This document shows, piece after piece, positions 44,207 through 54,505 of a stretch of DNA of 64,000 nucleotides. Below the pieces are notes generated by a model, which saw only the letters and a program-made list of their open reading frames with translations, searched no databases and had not been told where the DNA came from. This DNA is from Kribbibacterium absianum (GTDB taxonomy: Bacteria; Actinomycetota; Coriobacteriia; Coriobacteriales; Atopobiaceae): assembly GCF_030067705.1 (NCBI RefSeq), contig NZ_JASJEX010000001.1, forward strand, positions 597,704 through 661,703, in the 5' to 3' direction. Position numbers and translations under genes: made by a program. Within the stretch, counting starts at the first letter, position 1. Each line of letters begins with the position of its first letter.

Positions 44207-45486
44207 TGCACGGCACGTTCGCGCCGGGAGGTCACGACTTCGTCTGGAAGGGGCCGGCCATCGGCCTGCTGGACCTCGACGCGTTCTTTGCCTCCGTCGA
44301 GCAGCTCGACCATCCGGAATGGCGCGGCAAGCCGCTGATCGTGGGCGGGTCGCCGGAGCGCCGCGGCGTGGTGACCACCGCCAGTTACGAGGCGCGTCCC
44401 TTCGGGGTGCACAGTGCGATGCCGAGCGCCCAGGCCGTGAGGCTCTGTCCGCAGGCCATCTGGACGCAAGGCCGCTTCGACCGGTACCGCGAGGTGAGCG
44501 ACCAGGTGATGGCCCTCTTGCGCGATGAGACGCCCCTGGTGGAGCAGGCGTCCATCGACGAGGCCTTCTTCGACGTCACGCCCGGCCGCTTCAACCGAGA
44601 GGACCCGGTGGCGATCTGCGACCGCGTGAGGGCCCGCGTGCGGTCCCTCGGCGTCACCTGTTCGGTGGGCCTCGGGGTGAACAAGACGGTGGCGAAAATC
44701 GCGAGCGACCAGGACAAGCCGGACGGGCTCACCGTGGTGCCCCCGGGAACCGAGGGCGCGTTCCTCGAGGACCTCCCCGTTGGCGCGATGAGCGGCGTGG
44801 GGCCGGCCACCGAGCGGCACCTGCACGAGCTGGGCGTCCGGACCCTCGGACAACTGGCTCGCCAGGACCCCGAGGCGATGCGGCACGTGTTCGGAGTGAC
44901 GGGTCCCCGGCTCGTGGAGCGCGCCGCCGGCCGCGAGCGGTCGTCCGTGAGCCCGGACCCGGACCCGGTGAAGTCCGTCTCGAACGAGCGCACGTTCTCA
45001 CAGGACCTCACCCGCGAGGAGGACCTGCGCGCCGCGGTGCTGTCCGTGGCGGCGAAGGTGGGCGCCCGGCTCCGGCGCAAGGGCCTCGAGGGGCGCCTCG
45101 TGACCGTGAGGCTCAAGTACGACGTGACGCACACCAAGAGCGCGCAGGCGCCGCTCCCCCAGGCCACGGACGACGAACACGTCTTCGGGCCGGTGGCGTG
45201 GCGGCTCGCGCAGGGGCTCTGGCAACCGGGCCTCGGCATCCGCTTGGTGGGCGTCGGGCTCTCCCGCTTCGGCGAAGAGGACGGCGGGGCCGTGCAGCTC
45301 GAGCTGTTCTCGGAGAGCCCGAGCCCCGAAGCGGAGTCAGTGAGGCCGCGCCATGGGCGCGACCTCTCAACGGCGACCGACTCGATCCGCGAGAGGTTCG
45401 GCGACGGGGCGCTCGTGTTCGGCCGCGACCTGCGCCTGAAGGACCGGGAGACCGACACTACCCCGATGAACAAGGACCGCTTCTAG
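44206..45486 (+). CDS. dinB: DNA polymerase IV (Y-family)
   Basis: Translesion polymerase of 426 residues. Catalytic carboxylates are in AIGLLDLDAFFASVEQ (D23, D25) and QASIDEAFFDVT; YEARPFGVHSAMPSAQA and SVGLGVNKTVAKIASDQDKP are also family-typical. The little-finger domain ends near residue 380, and VQLELFSE is a good beta-clamp-binding motif. The frame overlaps the sensor kinase by one base (ATG at 44206 within TGATG). No LexA-type box was seen upstream. An operon with a sensor kinase instead of SOS genes is unusual. It is convergent with rsfS, 38 bp away, with no clear terminator. Confidence 0.94.
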   Translation: MHGTFAPGGHDFVWKGPAIGLLDLDAFFASVEQLDHPEWRGKPLIVGGSPERRGVVTTASYEARPFGVHSAMPSAQAVRLCPQAIWTQGRFDRYREVSDQVMALLRDETPLVEQASIDEAFFDVTPGRFNREDPVAICDRVRARVRSLGVTCSVGLGVNKTVAKIASDQDKPDGLTVVPPGTEGAFLEDLPVGAMSGVGPATERHLHELGVRTLGQLARQDPEAMRHVFGVTGPRLVERAAGRERSSVSPDPDPVKSVSNERTFSQDLTREEDLRAAVLSVAAKVGARLRRKGLEGRLVTVRLKYDVTHTKSAQAPLPQATDDEHVFGPVAWRLAQGLWQPGLGIRLVGVGLSRFGEEDGGAVQLELFSESPSPEAESVRPRHGRDLSTATDSIRERFGDGALVFGRDLRLKDRETDTTPMNKDRF

Positions 45487-45524
45487 CGGACGCTCGGCAG
45501 GGCCCGGCCAAGCGATCCGGAAGA

Positions 45525-45872
45525 CTAGCGGGCCTCCCGTTCGGGCACCTCGGCCCAGAGCTTCTCGATGCGGTAGAAGTCCCTCGCCTCCGGCTGCATC
45601 ACATGGACCACCACAGGGCCGTAGTCGAGCAGCACCCATGACTGGCCCTGGCGCCCCTCAACGGAGAGCGGCTTCACGTCGAGGTCCTTGCGCAGGCGCT
45701 CCTCCACCTCGTCGATCACAGCGTTGGTCTGCGGGTTGTTCGCGCAGGTGCACACCACCAGGTAGTCGCACACGTCGCTCTTGCCGGTGACGTCCACCAC
45801 CTGGACGTCGGCGGCCTTCTTGTCATCTGCGGCGGCCGCGGCGAGCGCGGCCATCTCCTTGGCTTCAGCCAT
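45525..45872 (-). CDS. rsfS: Ribosomal silencing factor RsfS
   Basis: Binds L14 on the 50S subunit and blocks subunit joining in stationary phase. The 115 residues include VVDVTGKSDVCDYLVVCTCA, NNPQTNAVIDEVEERLRKDL and the signature WVLLDYGPVVVHVMQPEARD, followed by FYRIEKLWAEVPE. It is downstream of yqeK (adjacent codons) in the conserved nadD-yqeK-rsfS order. Confidence 0.96.
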   Translation of the reverse strand: MAEAKEMAALAAAAADDKKAADVQVVDVTGKSDVCDYLVVCTCANNPQTNAVIDEVEERLRKDLDVKPLSVEGRQGQSWVLLDYGPVVVHVMQPEARDFYRIEKLWAEVPEREAR

Positions 45873-46544
45873 CTAGCGTGCCTTCCTTTCCTGCTGGGGC
45901 GGCTCCCTCCGCACCAGCTCGTTGTACACATCCAGCGTGCCCGGATAGAGGTACCGGCGCGTGTCCACCACATAGGCCACGCCGTCCAGGAACGAGTCGA
46001 GGAACAGCCGGTCCAGCGGATCCTCCCCCACGCGGTCGCGCTGCCTCTCCAGAGCCGGGACCGGGGGACGGGTGGGCTCTAGGCCGTCGGCAACAAAGAG
46101 CACCATGTCGAGCGGCGCCATGTCCGGGGCGCCCAACGTGTGGCGACCGATGGCCTGCAGCACCTCGGCAGAGAGCCAAGGATACCGGTCCTTGAGGGTC
46201 CGCTCGGCGACGAGCCCATGGAGCAGGCCCGAGACGTCCTCGAGCGGCACGCCCAGGTCGATGCCGAGCTCCTCCGCCTTCGCGACGGTCTCGGCGTTCG
46301 ACGCGGCCTTCTCCCAGTCGTGGAGCACGCCGGCGACCCGTGCCTCGAACGGGTCCTGGCCGTAGTGGCGCGCCAGCGCCTCGGCGGTCCGTCCCACCAT
46401 CAGCGAGTGCTTGAGGCGCCGGGGCTTCTCGGACAGGTACTCCGCCAGGTCTCGCTCCAGGCCCTCCACCACCTGCGCCTGCTCCGGCGTCAGTGTCGAC
46501 GGCTCTGCGAGCCACGCCTCGAACGCGCGCCGCCCATCGCTCAT
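45873..46544 (-). CDS. yqeK: HD-domain hydrolase YqeK (Ap4A hydrolase family)
   Basis: HD-superfamily protein; characterised YqeK enzymes hydrolyse diadenosine tetraphosphate symmetrically. The 223 residues have the metal-binding set LKHSLMVGRTAEALARHYG, ARVAGVLHDWEKAASN and the later IGRHTLGAPDMAPLDMVLFV with ADGLEPTRP. The first 30 residues are a helical extension. It is between nadD (4-bp overlap) and rsfS. Confidence 0.92.
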   Translation of the reverse strand: MSDGRRAFEAWLAEPSTLTPEQAQVVEGLERDLAEYLSEKPRRLKHSLMVGRTAEALARHYGQDPFEARVAGVLHDWEKAASNAETVAKAEELGIDLGVPLEDVSGLLHGLVAERTLKDRYPWLSAEVLQAIGRHTLGAPDMAPLDMVLFVADGLEPTRPPVPALERQRDRVGEDPLDRLFLDSFLDGVAYVVDTRRYLYPGTLDVYNELVRREPPQQERKAR

Positions 46545-47194
46545 GCGTCCCCCTTTGTCCGATACAGGCCGTGCTTGGAGATGTAGCCCACCACCGAGTC
46601 GTTGGTGAGGTACCGCACGGGCATCCCCTCGCGGGTCCTGGCCCTGAGGTCAGACGACGAGATGGCGAGCGCCGGCACCTCGAGGTACGTCACATCGAAC
46701 GGAAGCCCCGACTCGGCGATGGCGCGCCGGGCGCGCTCAAGATCGTACCCGGGGCGCGTCGCGCCCACGAGCTTGGCGAGACGGGCGACCCGGCCGGCCT
46801 CATGCCAGGTCACGATGTCCACCAGGGCGTCCGCACCCGTGATGAAGTAGAACTCCACGTTGTCCGGATAGAGCTCCCGGAGCTGCTCGAGCGTGTCCGC
46901 GGTGTAGGTGACGCCCGGTCGCTCGATCTCGAGGCGGGACGCGTAGAACCGGGCGTTGTCCGAGGTGGCCAAGAGCGTCATCGCGAACCGGTCCTCCGGG
47001 TCGCTGACGTCGCGGTCCTGTTTGAAGGCCGGCGCGCCCGCCGGCATGAAGATCACGGCGTCGAGCCCGAGGACCGTGGCCGCCGTCTCGGCCGCCACGA
47101 GGTGCCCGAAGTGGATCGGGTCGAACGTGCCGCCCATGATGCCGAGCCGGCAGGGAAGGCCGTCCGCGCCGAGCTCTGGAAGCAGCCCCTCCAC
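46541..47194 (-). CDS. nadD: Nicotinate-nucleotide adenylyltransferase
   Basis: Adenylates nicotinate mononucleotide in NAD synthesis. The 217 residues show the nucleotidyltransferase motif LGIMGGTFDPIHFGHLVAAE, FMPAGAPAFKQDRDVSDPED, the YFITGADALVDIVTWHEA segment and VPALAISSSDLRARTREGMP with the ISSS/R motif. It is 1 bp downstream of proA, so the proline and NAD genes share a transcript. Confidence 0.96.
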   Translation of the reverse strand: MEGLLPELGADGLPCRLGIMGGTFDPIHFGHLVAAETAATVLGLDAVIFMPAGAPAFKQDRDVSDPEDRFAMTLLATSDNARFYASRLEIERPGVTYTADTLEQLRELYPDNVEFYFITGADALVDIVTWHEAGRVARLAKLVGATRPGYDLERARRAIAESGLPFDVTYLEVPALAISSSDLRARTREGMPVRYLTNDSVVGYISKHGLYRTKGDA

Positions 47195-47195
47195 G

Positions 47196-48452
47196 TCAAC
47201 GCACCTGCCCCGTGCCCCGTACCAGGTACTTGGTGCTCGTGAGCGCCTCCGCGCCCATCGGCCCCCGCGCGTGCAGCTTCTGGGTCGAGATGCCGATCTC
47301 GGCGCCGAGTCCGAACACGCCGCCGTCGGTGAAGCGCGTGCTGGCGTTCACATAGACCGCGGCCGCGTCCACGCGCTGGAGGAACGTCTCAGAGGCCGCG
47401 TAGTCCTGGGTCACGATGCACTCGGAGTGGCCGGTACCGTGCTCGTTGACCCAGGCCACGGCGGCCTCCACGTCCGGGACGCACCTCACCGACATCTGGA
47501 GGTCGAGGTACTCGCGGTACCAGTCGGCGTCATCGGCCTCCCCCATTGCGACGCCGCAGCCGACCGCCACCGCGCGTGCCTGCTCGTCGCCGACAAGGAC
47601 GACGCCCTTCTCGGCCAGGGCCACGAGGACCGGCGGGAGCAGCCGCTCGGCCGCGCATGCGTCCACGAGCAGCGACTCGGCCGCGTTGCAGACGCCTGGG
47701 CGGCTCGTCTTGGCATTGACGACGATGCTCACGGCCATGGTAGGGTCGGCCGTCCGCTCCAGGTAGATGTGGCAATTGCCGGTGCCGGTCTCGATCACGG
47801 GCACTTTCGCGCCCTGCACGCAGGCCTGGATGAGCGAGGCGCCTCCACGCGGGATCAGCACGTCCACAAGGCCCACGGCCTCCATGAGCCGGGTGGTCTC
47901 GGCGCGGTCGGTGGACTCGATGAGCTGCACGGCCTCCGGGTCGAACCCCGCGCCCGCGAGGCCCGCGCGCGCGGCGTCGGCGATGGCCGCGCAGCTGGCG
48001 GCGGCCGCGGAGCCGCCCTTCAGCACGCACGCGTTGCCCGAGCGCAGGCAGAGCGCGATGGCGTCGGCCGTCACGTTCGGCCGCGCCTCGTAGATGATCG
48101 CGACGACGCCGAGGGGCACGGTGACCTGTTCGAGGGAGAGCCCGTTCTCGAGCACGCGGCCACCGACCACGCGGCCGATGGGGTCCGGCTGTCCGGCCAC
48201 CTCCTCCATCGCGGAGACGAGCGCGTCGACGCGCCCTTGGTCCAGCATCAGGCGGTCAAGCAGGGGCCCCGGCATGCCGTTGGAGCGCCCGCGCGCCATG
48301 TCCTCCTCGTTGGCGGCGAGGATGCGAGGAGCGGCGGCCGCCACCCCGACAGCGGCGGCTCGGATGGCCTCGGAGCGCCCACCGGCGCCGAGGGCGTGCA
48401 GGGAGGGCGCGGCGTCGGCTGCGAGGCGCGCTTTGGTCAGTGCCTCGGACAT
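47196..48452 (-). CDS. proA: Gamma-glutamyl phosphate reductase
   Basis: Second step of proline synthesis, giving glutamate-5-semialdehyde. The 418 residues of the aldehyde-dehydrogenase superfamily include VTVPLGVVAIIYEARPNVTA, NACVLKGGSAAAASCAAIAD, the catalytic Cys in VVNAKTSRPGVCNAAESLLV, and FTDGGVFGLGAEIGISTQKL. ATG at 48452; the open frame extends much further upstream only as GC-rich noise. It follows proB across 41 bp. Confidence 0.96.
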   Translation of the reverse strand: MSEALTKARLAADAAPSLHALGAGGRSEAIRAAAVGVAAAAPRILAANEEDMARGRSNGMPGPLLDRLMLDQGRVDALVSAMEEVAGQPDPIGRVVGGRVLENGLSLEQVTVPLGVVAIIYEARPNVTADAIALCLRSGNACVLKGGSAAAASCAAIADAARAGLAGAGFDPEAVQLIESTDRAETTRLMEAVGLVDVLIPRGGASLIQACVQGAKVPVIETGTGNCHIYLERTADPTMAVSIVVNAKTSRPGVCNAAESLLVDACAAERLLPPVLVALAEKGVVLVGDEQARAVAVGCGVAMGEADDADWYREYLDLQMSVRCVPDVEAAVAWVNEHGTGHSECIVTQDYAASETFLQRVDAAAVYVNASTRFTDGGVFGLGAEIGISTQKLHARGPMGAEALTSTKYLVRGTGQVR

Positions 48453-48493
48453 GAGGCCTCCTCTCGGTGCGGGCCTTGAGGGCCCTTGGGCAT

Positions 48494-49621
48494 CTAGAAC
48501 ACGAGCAGCTCGTCCCGATGAATCGCGGGCTGGTCGGCAAGGTCTGGGAAGAATCGGGCGACGACGTCGGAGGTGAGCCCGCGCGACAGGTCGAGCTCCC
48601 GGCTCGAGAACCGACTCACGCCGCGGCCGAGCAGGGCCCCCTCCGGGTCGAGCACGGACACCACGTCGCCGCGCCGGAAGGTGCCGTCCACCGAGGTCAC
48701 GCCCACCGGCAAGAGCGACGCCCCACGCTCCCGGAGGGCGCGGACGGCGCCGGCGTCGAGCGTCACGGAACCACGGACCTGGGTCGCGAGCCCGATCCAG
48801 AGCTTGCGCGCCTGCTCTCGCGAGGCGTCCGGCGCGCGGAAGTCCGTGCGACGCCCCCGACCCTCCACGCAGTCCACGACCACGCCCGCACGACGGCCAT
48901 TCGCAATGGTCATCGGGATGCCCGCAGCGAGCAGCGCCCGGGCGGCGCGGAGCTTCGTCGCCATGCCGCCGGTGCCCACGGACGACCCCGCTCCCCCGGC
49001 CGTGGCCAGAAGCGCACCATCGACCGCGCCCACCGACTCCACGAGGACGGCGTCCGGATCCTCCGCCGGGTTGGCCGTGTAGAGACCGTCGATGTCGGAG
49101 AGCACCACGTACTGCTCGGCCCCGAGCAGCGCCGACACGATAGCGCCGAGCATGTCGTTGTCGCCGAAGACGTTCTGGCACTCCTCGGAGCTCACGGTGT
49201 CGTTCTCGTTGACCACGGGCACGACGCCCAGCTCGAGCAGCCGGTCCAGAGTGCTCCGGGCATTGAGGTAGCCCTCGCGGTCCATCACGTCGCGCTTGGT
49301 GAGGAGCACCTGCGCCACCTTGAGGCCGAGGGCGGCCATGGCCTCGGCGTAGGCCTCGGTGAGCGCGGCCTGCCCGCAGGCGGCACAGGCCTGGACGCCC
49401 GGCATGTCCTGGGGGCGCCCCGGCAACCCGAGTCGCTCGACGCCCACGGCCACGGCCCCGGACGAGACGAGCACCGGCCGCTTGCCGCGCTCGACGAGGT
49501 CGGCCAACTGCCGGCACAGGCCGTCCAGGAACCCTCGGTCGAGCGACCCCTGCCCGCCCACGAGCGTCGAGCTCCCCACCTTCACGACGATGATGCCGTC
49601 GAGGGCCTCCGGATGGGCCAT
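48494..49621 (-). CDS. proB: Glutamate 5-kinase
   Basis: First step of proline synthesis. The 375 residues form an amino-acid-kinase domain (GIIVVKVGSSTLVGGQGSLD, VLVSSGAVAVGVERLGLPGR, VVPVVNENDTVSSEE, GTGGMATKLRAARALLAAGI) and a C-terminal PUA domain from about residue 280 (GSVTLDAGAVRALRERGASL). It begins at the base next to the obg stop codon. The activity is normally feedback-inhibited by proline. Confidence 0.96.
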   Translation of the reverse strand: MAHPEALDGIIVVKVGSSTLVGGQGSLDRGFLDGLCRQLADLVERGKRPVLVSSGAVAVGVERLGLPGRPQDMPGVQACAACGQAALTEAYAEAMAALGLKVAQVLLTKRDVMDREGYLNARSTLDRLLELGVVPVVNENDTVSSEECQNVFGDNDMLGAIVSALLGAEQYVVLSDIDGLYTANPAEDPDAVLVESVGAVDGALLATAGGAGSSVGTGGMATKLRAARALLAAGIPMTIANGRRAGVVVDCVEGRGRRTDFRAPDASREQARKLWIGLATQVRGSVTLDAGAVRALRERGASLLPVGVTSVDGTFRRGDVVSVLDPEGALLGRGVSRFSSRELDLSRGLTSDVVARFFPDLADQPAIHRDELLVF

Positions 49622-51016
<1,395 letters not shown>

Positions 51017-51034
51017 TCAATGGTTCGCGATAGC

Positions 51035-51062
51035 AAAGAACCCCCAGCGCTGCCGGGGGTCC
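51035..51062 (-). terminator. Intrinsic terminator between rpmA and obg
   Basis: ACCCCC/GGGGGT arms with inner AGCGCT symmetry (51040-51060) are followed on the minus strand by TCTTTG. This would reduce read-through from the ribosomal-protein genes into obg. Confidence 0.65.
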
Positions 51063-51096
51063 CATTCAAAAAGCTTCGTACGGTCGCCCGGAGCCG

Positions 51097-51357
51097 TTAC
51101 TCGGTCTCCGCGACCGGGCGCACATGCACCTTGTGCTGGCGGCCGCGCGTGAACTCGACCTTGCCCTCGGCGAGCGCGAACAGCGTGTCGTCACGACCGA
51201 TGCCCACGTTGTCGCCCGGGTGGATGTGGGTGCCGCGCTGGCGCACGAGCACCTCGCCGGCCTTGACGTGCTGGCCGCCGAAACGCTTGGTGCCCAGACG
51301 CTGGGCGTTGGAATCACGGCCGTTGCGGGACGAGCCGAGGCCTTTCTTATGAGCCAT
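51097..51357 (-). CDS. rpmA: 50S ribosomal protein L27
   Basis: The 86-residue protein begins [20 protein letters not shown], the canonical L27 N-terminus without a cleavable extension, so the peptidyl-transferase-centre tail is already exposed. The core [20 protein letters not shown] matches the family. It lies 32 bp downstream of rplU. Confidence 0.98.
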   Translation of the reverse strand: MAHKKGLGSSRNGRDSNAQRLGTKRFGGQHVKAGEVLVRQRGTHIHPGDNVGIGRDDTLFALAEGKVEFTRGRQHKVHVRPVAETE

Positions 51358-51389
51358 GGTGTTCCTGCCTCTCTATCTCGATCCGCTGA

Positions 51390-51728
51390 CTACTCGGCGG
51401 TGACGGTGACGGGAGCCTCCTCGACGGGAAGGTCCACGATCTGGAGCTTGGTGAGCTGCTGGCGATGTCCCTTGGTGCGCTGGTAGCGCTTGCGCTTGTG
51501 GAACTTGAAGACGATGACCTTCTCGCCCTTGTGCTGGTCCACGACCTCGGCCGTGACCTTCTTGTCTGCCAGCGCGGCGGGGTCAACGACGGTGGCAGCG
51601 CCGTCGTTAAGCAGGAGGACGTCCAGGGACACCTGGTCGCCAGGCTGCGCGTCGAGCTTCTCGACGTCGAGGACGTCGCCCTTGGCAACCTTGTACTGCT
51701 TGCCGCCAGTCGAAACGATAGCGTACAT
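51390..51728 (-). CDS. rplU: 50S ribosomal protein L21
   Basis: Protein of 112 residues: MYAIVSTGGKQYKVAKGDVL, GDQVSLDVLLLNDG and VFKFHKRKRYQRTKGHRQQL, the 23S rRNA-binding signature. The ATG is at 51728; an in-frame ATG 42 bp upstream (51770) overlaps the -10 of the promoter at 51770-51798 and is rejected. Confidence 0.98.
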   Translation of the reverse strand: MYAIVSTGGKQYKVAKGDVLDVEKLDAQPGDQVSLDVLLLNDGAATVVDPAALADKKVTAEVVDQHKGEKVIVFKFHKRKRYQRTKGHRQQLTKLQIVDLPVEEAPVTVTAE

Positions 51729-51769
51729 GTGACATAACCCTTCGTGCGGAGTTGGTGCAACAGCTGACA

Positions 51770-51798
51770 ATCATAGCGACGGCGCCGGAGGCCGTCAA
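51770..51798 (-). promoter_or_regulatory. Predicted rplU-rpmA promoter
   Basis: On the minus strand TTGACG (51793-51798), 17 bp, TATGAT (51770-51775): five of six consensus bases at each hexamer with ideal spacing. The leader is about 35 nt. This is the best promoter match in the window. Confidence 0.78.
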
Positions 51799-51805
51799 TA
51801 AAAGC

Positions 51806-52624
51806 TCACGCCGTACCAGCGCGTTCACGGAAAGCTGACGCGGCAGGAGCCCTATCGAACGGGCTGGTGAGCGAGCCGTCCTCCTCTTCGTGCCATTGGC
51901 CGTCGCGAACCACGGAGAGGCCGGGGGCCGGCGAGCCGGACAGCTCGGGCGTCTCCCACATCGCCCGCACGAACGCTTCGGGTCGGAGCGACCCCTCGTT
52001 GGACGAGCGCGTCATCAACGTGAGGCGACACGGGAGCCGAGGCCACGACGCGGTGTCCGGCAGCGACCCGTCCGGGCCGGGCACGACGAGATGGCCGTCC
52101 CGAGTGCCGCCGGAAATGGAGAGCAAGGTGCGCTCCAGATCGCAGCGCTTGAGCTTGGCGCCCCGGCGGAACTCGAACCATCCCTGGCGCACGAGCCGCT
52201 GCCAGGCGGCCACGATGTCCTGCTCGTCGGCCTCGGTCTCAAGTGTCACCGTCCATTGGCAGAGGTCCAGCCATGCCTGGAGGGCCGCCGACCTGAGCGG
52301 CACGTACGCCGCATCATGGAACGGCACGTCGGGCTCGGTGGCGGCCTGCAACGCCGCCAGCGCCTCGTCGGCCGGGACGATGCGGGTGAGCCAGAGGTCC
52401 AGGTACTCGTGCTCGCTCGACGCCCCCACCGGCAACGCCGCCGAGTAGGCCGCCTTCATCCGCTGGTTGAACCCCTGGGTGAGCGCGTAGGGCAGCCCGG
52501 CGCGCCGGATCGTGCGCTCCAGCGTGCGCATCAGGTCCAGATGGCCCAGGTAGCGCAGCCGCCCCTGCTTGCCGTAGCGCAGGCGCAGCCGGAACCGCTC
52601 GTCGTGTGCCGTCTCGCCGGCCAT
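51806..52624 (-). CDS. DUF2344 protein, partner of the adjacent radical-SAM gene
   Basis: Protein of 272 residues of the TIGR03936/DUF2344 family, with the signature RFRLRLRYGKQGRLRYLGHL, DLMRTLERTIRRAGLPYALT and QGFNQRMKAAYSAALPVGAS near the N-terminus. The family resembles a tRNA-guanine-modifying fold by annotation but its function is not established. It overlaps the radical-SAM gene by one base (TGATG at 52622-52626). In many Firmicutes this pair precedes rng/rne and rplU; here rplU follows directly and no RNase E/G gene intervenes. Confidence 0.86.
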   Translation of the reverse strand: MAGETAHDERFRLRLRYGKQGRLRYLGHLDLMRTLERTIRRAGLPYALTQGFNQRMKAAYSAALPVGASSEHEYLDLWLTRIVPADEALAALQAATEPDVPFHDAAYVPLRSAALQAWLDLCQWTVTLETEADEQDIVAAWQRLVRQGWFEFRRGAKLKRCDLERTLLSISGGTRDGHLVVPGPDGSLPDTASWPRLPCRLTLMTRSSNEGSLRPEAFVRAMWETPELSGSPAPGLSVVRDGQWHEEEDGSLTSPFDRAPAASAFRERAGTA

Positions 52625-54501
52625 CAGACCCTCTCCTTCGCCAACACGTTGTCCACGCCCAACGTGGGACAGACACCGCAGCCCTGACAGCTCTCCCTTG
52701 TGCAGTCGGCGGTCGTGACGCCCTCCATGGCGCGGCGCCACTCGCGCTTGAGGAAGCCCTTCGAGACGCCGGGGCCCACATGCTCCCAGGGCAGTGGGTC
52801 GTCGAGGTCGAACGGCCGGGCGGCCAGGCCCTCGAGGTCCCAGCCCATCTCCTGCGCGGCCTCCACCCAGCGGTCGAAATGGAACTGGTCGGTCCAGGCG
52901 TCGAAGCGACAGCCCTTCTCCCAGGCGCGACGGGTCAGCTCGAAGCCGCTTCGGTCCACCTTGGAGAGCATCGCCTCGAGCATCGAGGTCTCGGCGTCGT
53001 GGCAGTGGACCTTAATCGCCCGGTCCTTGATGGAGTGCACGAGCATGCGCTGTCGGCGGTTCACCTCGTCGAGCGGAAGCTGGCCGCACCACTGGAACGG
53101 CGTGTCGGCCTTGGGCACGAAGACCGAAACGGCCACCGACACACCGACGGAGCCGCGCTTGCCCTTCGGCACCGTCTCGCGACCGATCTGGAGCACCCGC
53201 TCCGCGAGCTCGCCGATGGCGAGGACGTCCTCGTCGGTCTCCCCCGGCAGCCCCATCATGAAGTAGAGCTTCATGCGGGTCCAGCCGTTCGCGAACGCGT
53301 TCCGCGCGGCCCGCTCGAGGTCTTCCTCCGTCACGTTCTTGTTGATGATGTCGCGCAGCCGCTGGCTGCCGGCCTCGGGCGCGAAGGTGAGGCCGCCCCG
53401 CTTCGCGCCGGCCACCTCCACCGCCATGTCGACGCCGAAGCTGTCGAGGCGCTGGGAGGGGATCGAGACGCGCGAGCCGGTGCCCTCGAGACGGCGGTTG
53501 AGCCGGTGCAGGAACTCGCGACAGCAGGAGTGGTCCGTGGTGGAGAGGCTCATGAGCGAGACCTCGTCGTAGCCCGTGGCCTCAAGGCCCTGCACCACGG
53601 CCGACACCACCTGGTCGGCGCTCCGCTCGCGCACCGGCCGGTAGGTGATCCCGGCCTGGCAGAACCGGCAGCCGCGCGCGCAACCGCGGAGCACCTCGAT
53701 GGACAGCCGGTCTTGGACGGTCTGCATGTGCGGGACGATCGAGCCGGCGAGCGGGTCGCTCGCCGCAAAGTCCTCGCAGACCCGCTTGTGAATCACGGCC
53801 GGGGTGCTCGCGCCCTCCTTCGGCCGCAGCGCGGCAAAGGGCGCACGGGGGCCGTCCGGAACCGGTTCGAACAGGGCCGGCACGTACACGCCCTGGACCT
53901 CGGCAAGCGACGCGACCAGATCGTTCCGCGACAGGCCGGCCGCGCGGCCCGCCCTCACCTTCTCGGCCACCTCGACGATCTGCTCCTCGCCCTCCCCCAT
54001 CAAGAAGGCGTCGACCATCGGCGCGAAGGGCTCGGGGTTCCAGATGCCCGGCCCTCCTGCGATCACGATCGGGTCCTCCTCCGCACGCTCGTCCGAGGTG
54101 AGCGGGATGCCGGCCAGGTCGAGCGCCTCGAGGACGTTGGTGCCGGCCATCTCGTGCGCGATCGAGAACCCCACGACGTCGAAGCTCGCGACCGGGGCCG
54201 ACGACTCGAGCGCCAGCAGCGGCACGCCGCCGTCGCGCATCGCGTCCGCCATGTCCGGCCAAGGCAGGTAGCAGCGCTCGCAGGACAGCCCCGGCGTGCG
54301 GTTGAGCGCGTGGTACAGGATCGCGACTCCCAGGTTGGGCTGGCCGATCTCGTAAACGTCCGGGAAGACCAGGCACACGTTGAACGCGCCCGGCTCGGGC
54401 TCGAGCGCCCCGAACTCACCGCCCAGATAGCGGGCCGGCTTCTCGACGTGGGCGAGCAACGGCTCCAGCTCCGCGAAGCGGTTCTCTCGTTCCATCCTCA
54501 T
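52624..54501 (-). CDS. Radical SAM protein, TIGR03960 family (B12-binding-like N-domain)
   Basis: The 625-residue protein has an N-terminal cobalamin-binding-like domain (FNVCLVFPDVYEIGQPNLGV, VIAGGPGIWNPEPFAPMVDA). The radical-SAM barrel has the CxxxCxxC cluster in LRGCARGCRFCQAG at about residues 271-280. The segment MKLYFMMGLPGETDEDVLAI is typical. A second Cys cluster at the C-terminus (CTRESCQGCGVCPTLG) could hold an additional iron-sulfur centre. I start at 54501 (MRMERENRF); M34 at 54495 is equally possible. It is translationally coupled to the DUF2344 gene, and the two probably perform one unknown modification. Confidence 0.87.
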   Translation of the reverse strand: MRMERENRFAELEPLLAHVEKPARYLGGEFGALEPEPGAFNVCLVFPDVYEIGQPNLGVAILYHALNRTPGLSCERCYLPWPDMADAMRDGGVPLLALESSAPVASFDVVGFSIAHEMAGTNVLEALDLAGIPLTSDERAEEDPIVIAGGPGIWNPEPFAPMVDAFLMGEGEEQIVEVAEKVRAGRAAGLSRNDLVASLAEVQGVYVPALFEPVPDGPRAPFAALRPKEGASTPAVIHKRVCEDFAASDPLAGSIVPHMQTVQDRLSIEVLRGCARGCRFCQAGITYRPVRERSADQVVSAVVQGLEATGYDEVSLMSLSTTDHSCCREFLHRLNRRLEGTGSRVSIPSQRLDSFGVDMAVEVAGAKRGGLTFAPEAGSQRLRDIINKNVTEEDLERAARNAFANGWTRMKLYFMMGLPGETDEDVLAIGELAERVLQIGRETVPKGKRGSVGVSVAVSVFVPKADTPFQWCGQLPLDEVNRRQRMLVHSIKDRAIKVHCHDAETSMLEAMLSKVDRSGFELTRRAWEKGCRFDAWTDQFHFDRWVEAAQEMGWDLEGLAARPFDLDDPLPWEHVGPGVSKGFLKREWRRAMEGVTTADCTRESCQGCGVCPTLGVDNVLAKERV

Positions 54502-54505
54502 CGGC

